Part shown: one piece after another, positions 4,879-6,415 of the stretch
How positions within the stretch are numbered: the stretch's first letter is position 1
How the letters are laid out: each line of letters opens with the position of its first letter
Assembly: GCA_017353815.1 (NCBI GenBank)
Contig: JAFMSB010000100.1
Location: 1-6,415, forward strand
Direction of reading: 5' to 3'
Source: Methylocapsa sp.
GTDB taxonomy: Bacteria; Pseudomonadota; Alphaproteobacteria; Rhizobiales; Beijerinckiaceae
DNA length: 6,415 nt
Notes under the pieces: model-generated
Told to the model about the DNA's origin: nothing
The model's input: only the letters and a program-made list of their open reading frames with translations
Database searches by the model: none
Made by a program: the position numbers and the translations under genes

Positions 4879-6415
4879 ATGGGCGCGCGATGCCGCCTTG
4901 CCGCCTTCGCGGCCATCCTTGGCGCCACTGGCCAAATTCCGGCCACCGCCGCGGGGCGCGTAAATGAGTTCAATCACATCGTGGTCATAATCCAGGAGAA
5001 CCACAGCTTCGATAATCTCTATGGCCTGTGGGGCGACGTAAATGGCGAGGCTGTAAATGGCCTAAACAATGCCGATGCAGTCGACACGCGCCAAGTCGAA
5101 CAAGACGGCACGCCATACAAATGTTTGCCGCAGCTCGATGTCAATCTCACGTCGCCGCCTTTGGCTCCAACCTGCACGGGAAGCAGCAACAAGGCGCCAT
5201 TTCAAAGCGCCTTTGCGAATGGGCCCTTCATGATTGACAATTATATCGCGCCAAAAGATACCACATGCCCGCCGCCGGGCGCGCGCGCGCCAAAAGACGG
5301 CATTGTTAAAGGCAGCGGTCTGCCTGGCGGCTGCACGAGGGATCTCATTCATGCCTTTTACAACGAGCAGTACCAGATCGACCGCGGCAGGCAGGACCGC
5401 TATGTGACCGGCAGCGACGCGGCGGGCCTTGTCATGGGATATAACGACACTACGAAACTCCCAGTTTATGGCGCTCTTCACCGGCCCGGCGCGCCCAATT
5501 ACGTCGTCGCCGATGCCTTCTTCCACGCCGCATTCGGAGGATCTTTCCTTAATCACCAATGGCTGATCGCCGCGGCAACGCCCGTCCTCTGCAATGCGCT
5601 TAATGATGGGAGCGAAAGAGATCTCCATTCAATCATTGACTCGAATGGAATGCCGGGACCCACGCCTTTTTACCGCAGCCCGCCGGGCGCCGTCACAAAG
5701 AGCGGCCTCCTCACCATCTCATGCGATCCGCCGCCGGGGCGGCCGCCTCCAGCGCCGGATTCCGCTTGCGGCGATTACGCTGTCGGCACGTTCCAGCCGT
5801 TCTATTGGCCCTACAGTCCGGGCGCTGCCGAGGAGCGGCGCCTGCCGCCCCTTACGAATCCGACGATTGGCGACCGGCTCTCGGCTGCGGGGATCGATTG
5901 GGCGTGGTATTCGGGCGGCTGGTCGAACGCCATTGGCGATATTGGCGCTCCGGGCTGGACAAACGGCGGCGGGCCTTCTTGCGCCGACCCCAACGCCGAT
6001 CCGAGGCCGGCTTACCCGCGCTGCCCCGATAAATTATTTCAGTATCATCATCAGCCCTTCAACTACTACGCCAGCTTTGCGCCGGGCACGGCGGCGCGTG
6101 CCCAACATTTGCGCGACGAAGCGGAATTTTTAGCGGCAGCGAATGAAGGCACCCTGAAGCCGGTGAGCTTTGTCAAGCCGATCGGCGGGGAGACCGAGCA
6201 TCCCGGTTTTACGGACGAGTCCGAGGGTGATACGCACCTCGTCCGTCTCGTCGATGCCGTTGTGAATGGGCCGCAGGCGGAGGATACTTTGATCATCGTA
6301 ACCTATGACGAATTCGGCGGCCAATGGGACCACGTTCCGCCGCCGCCCTACGGGCGGCTGGGCGCGCAAGCGGGCGCCTCGGATCAATGGGGGCCGGGAA
6401 CGCGCGTCCCGGCCG
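4879..6415 (+). CDS. Secreted phosphoesterase (acid phosphatase/phospholipase C family), 3' end missing
   Basis: The frame stays open to the right edge, giving 512 residues of an incomplete protein. Residues 1-25 form a Sec signal peptide (Arg-rich start, LAAFAAILGATG core, ATAA cleavage region). HIVVIIQENHSFDNLYGLW (33-51) is the hallmark N-terminal motif of the phosphoesterase family (PF04185), with Glu40-Asn41 as metal ligands. Also typical are DLIHAFYNEQYQIDRG (155-170), the segment VTGSDAAGLVMGYND (176-190), where Ser179 is the likely nucleophile by analogy with AcpA, and GGSFLNHQWLIAA (220-232). WAWYSGGW (341-348) and TYDEFGGQWDHVPPPP (475-490) follow, the latter with metal-binding Asp477-Glu478. 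ENHSFDNLYG and SDAAG favour the acid-phosphatase branch over phospholipase C. The enzyme probably releases phosphate from esters in the periplasm or outside. Nine mature cysteines and Pro-rich loops (131-138, 284-293) fit an exported, disulfide-bonded protein. AGG (4869-4871) is its only weak ribosome site, consistent with coupling to the gene upstream. Confidence 0.93.
   Translation, partial: MGARCRLAAFAAILGATGQIPATAAGRVNEFNHIVVIIQENHSFDNLYGLWGDVNGEAVNGLNNADAVDTRQVEQDGTPYKCLPQLDVNLTSPPLAPTCTGSSNKAPFQSAFANGPFMIDNYIAPKDTTCPPPGARAPKDGIVKGSGLPGGCTRDLIHAFYNEQYQIDRGRQDRYVTGSDAAGLVMGYNDTTKLPVYGALHRPGAPNYVVADAFFHAAFGGSFLNHQWLIAAATPVLCNALNDGSERDLHSIIDSNGMPGPTPFYRSPPGAVTKSGLLTISCDPPPGRPPPAPDSACGDYAVGTFQPFYWPYSPGAAEERRLPPLTNPTIGDRLSAAGIDWAWYSGGWSNAIGDIGAPGWTNGGGPSCADPNADPRPAYPRCPDKLFQYHHQPFNYYASFAPGTAARAQHLRDEAEFLAAANEGTLKPVSFVKPIGGETEHPGFTDESEGDTHLVRLVDAVVNGPQAEDTLIIVTYDEFGGQWDHVPPPPYGRLGAQAGASDQWGPGTRVPA

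Noticed and set aside
5062..5628. A 188-codon minus-strand frame, plus a 179-codon plus-strand frame at 5594-6133.
   Set aside because: Both lie inside the phosphoesterase, whose family motifs run continuously through this interval in another frame.

Overview
The window is about 6.4 kb of GC-rich DNA carrying six protein genes and an unusually rich set of non-coding signals. Codon use, strong Shine-Dalgarno sites, a twin-arginine-exported protein and a consensus ParB-binding parS palindrome fit a proteobacterium, most likely an alphaproteobacterium of the Hyphomicrobiales type. That placement is inference; no rRNA or other phylogenetic marker is present.

Left part (1-2112): a LuxR/NarL-type HTH regulator on the minus strand (23-1150) diverges from a small Sec-exported protein of unknown function (1397-2002). 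The second gene is closed by a strong intrinsic terminator (2073-2112). Centre (2113-3546): a Tat-exported ferritin-like diiron protein with E / ExxH / E / ExxH residues (2376-3485) is followed by a hairpin. Gene-free stretch (3486-4314, about 830 bp): it contains that hairpin, a perfect parS palindrome (core 3656-3671), a third copy of a dispersed 20-bp motif, a perfect 11-bp stem-loop and a TTGTTGCA inverted repeat. Right part (4315-6415): a small hypothetical protein, a 73-aa two-helix membrane protein and, 15 bp further on, a secreted phosphoesterase of the acid phosphatase/phospholipase C family. The phosphoesterase runs off the right edge after 512 codons. These three point the same way and may form an operon.

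The most interesting signals are non-coding. A 20-bp sequence (consensus ATTAGCAYRYSCGTGYCATA, 15 of 20 positions invariant) occurs three times, only in intergenic DNA. Two copies end 189 and 186 bp before the start codons of the secreted-protein gene and the ferritin-like gene, and the first also lies just upstream of the divergent regulator. This suggests one small regulon of exported proteins, perhaps controlled by the adjacent LuxR-type regulator (inference). The parS site stands without parA or parB in view, so the window may lie in the origin-proximal part of a chromosome or on a replicon with ParABS partitioning.
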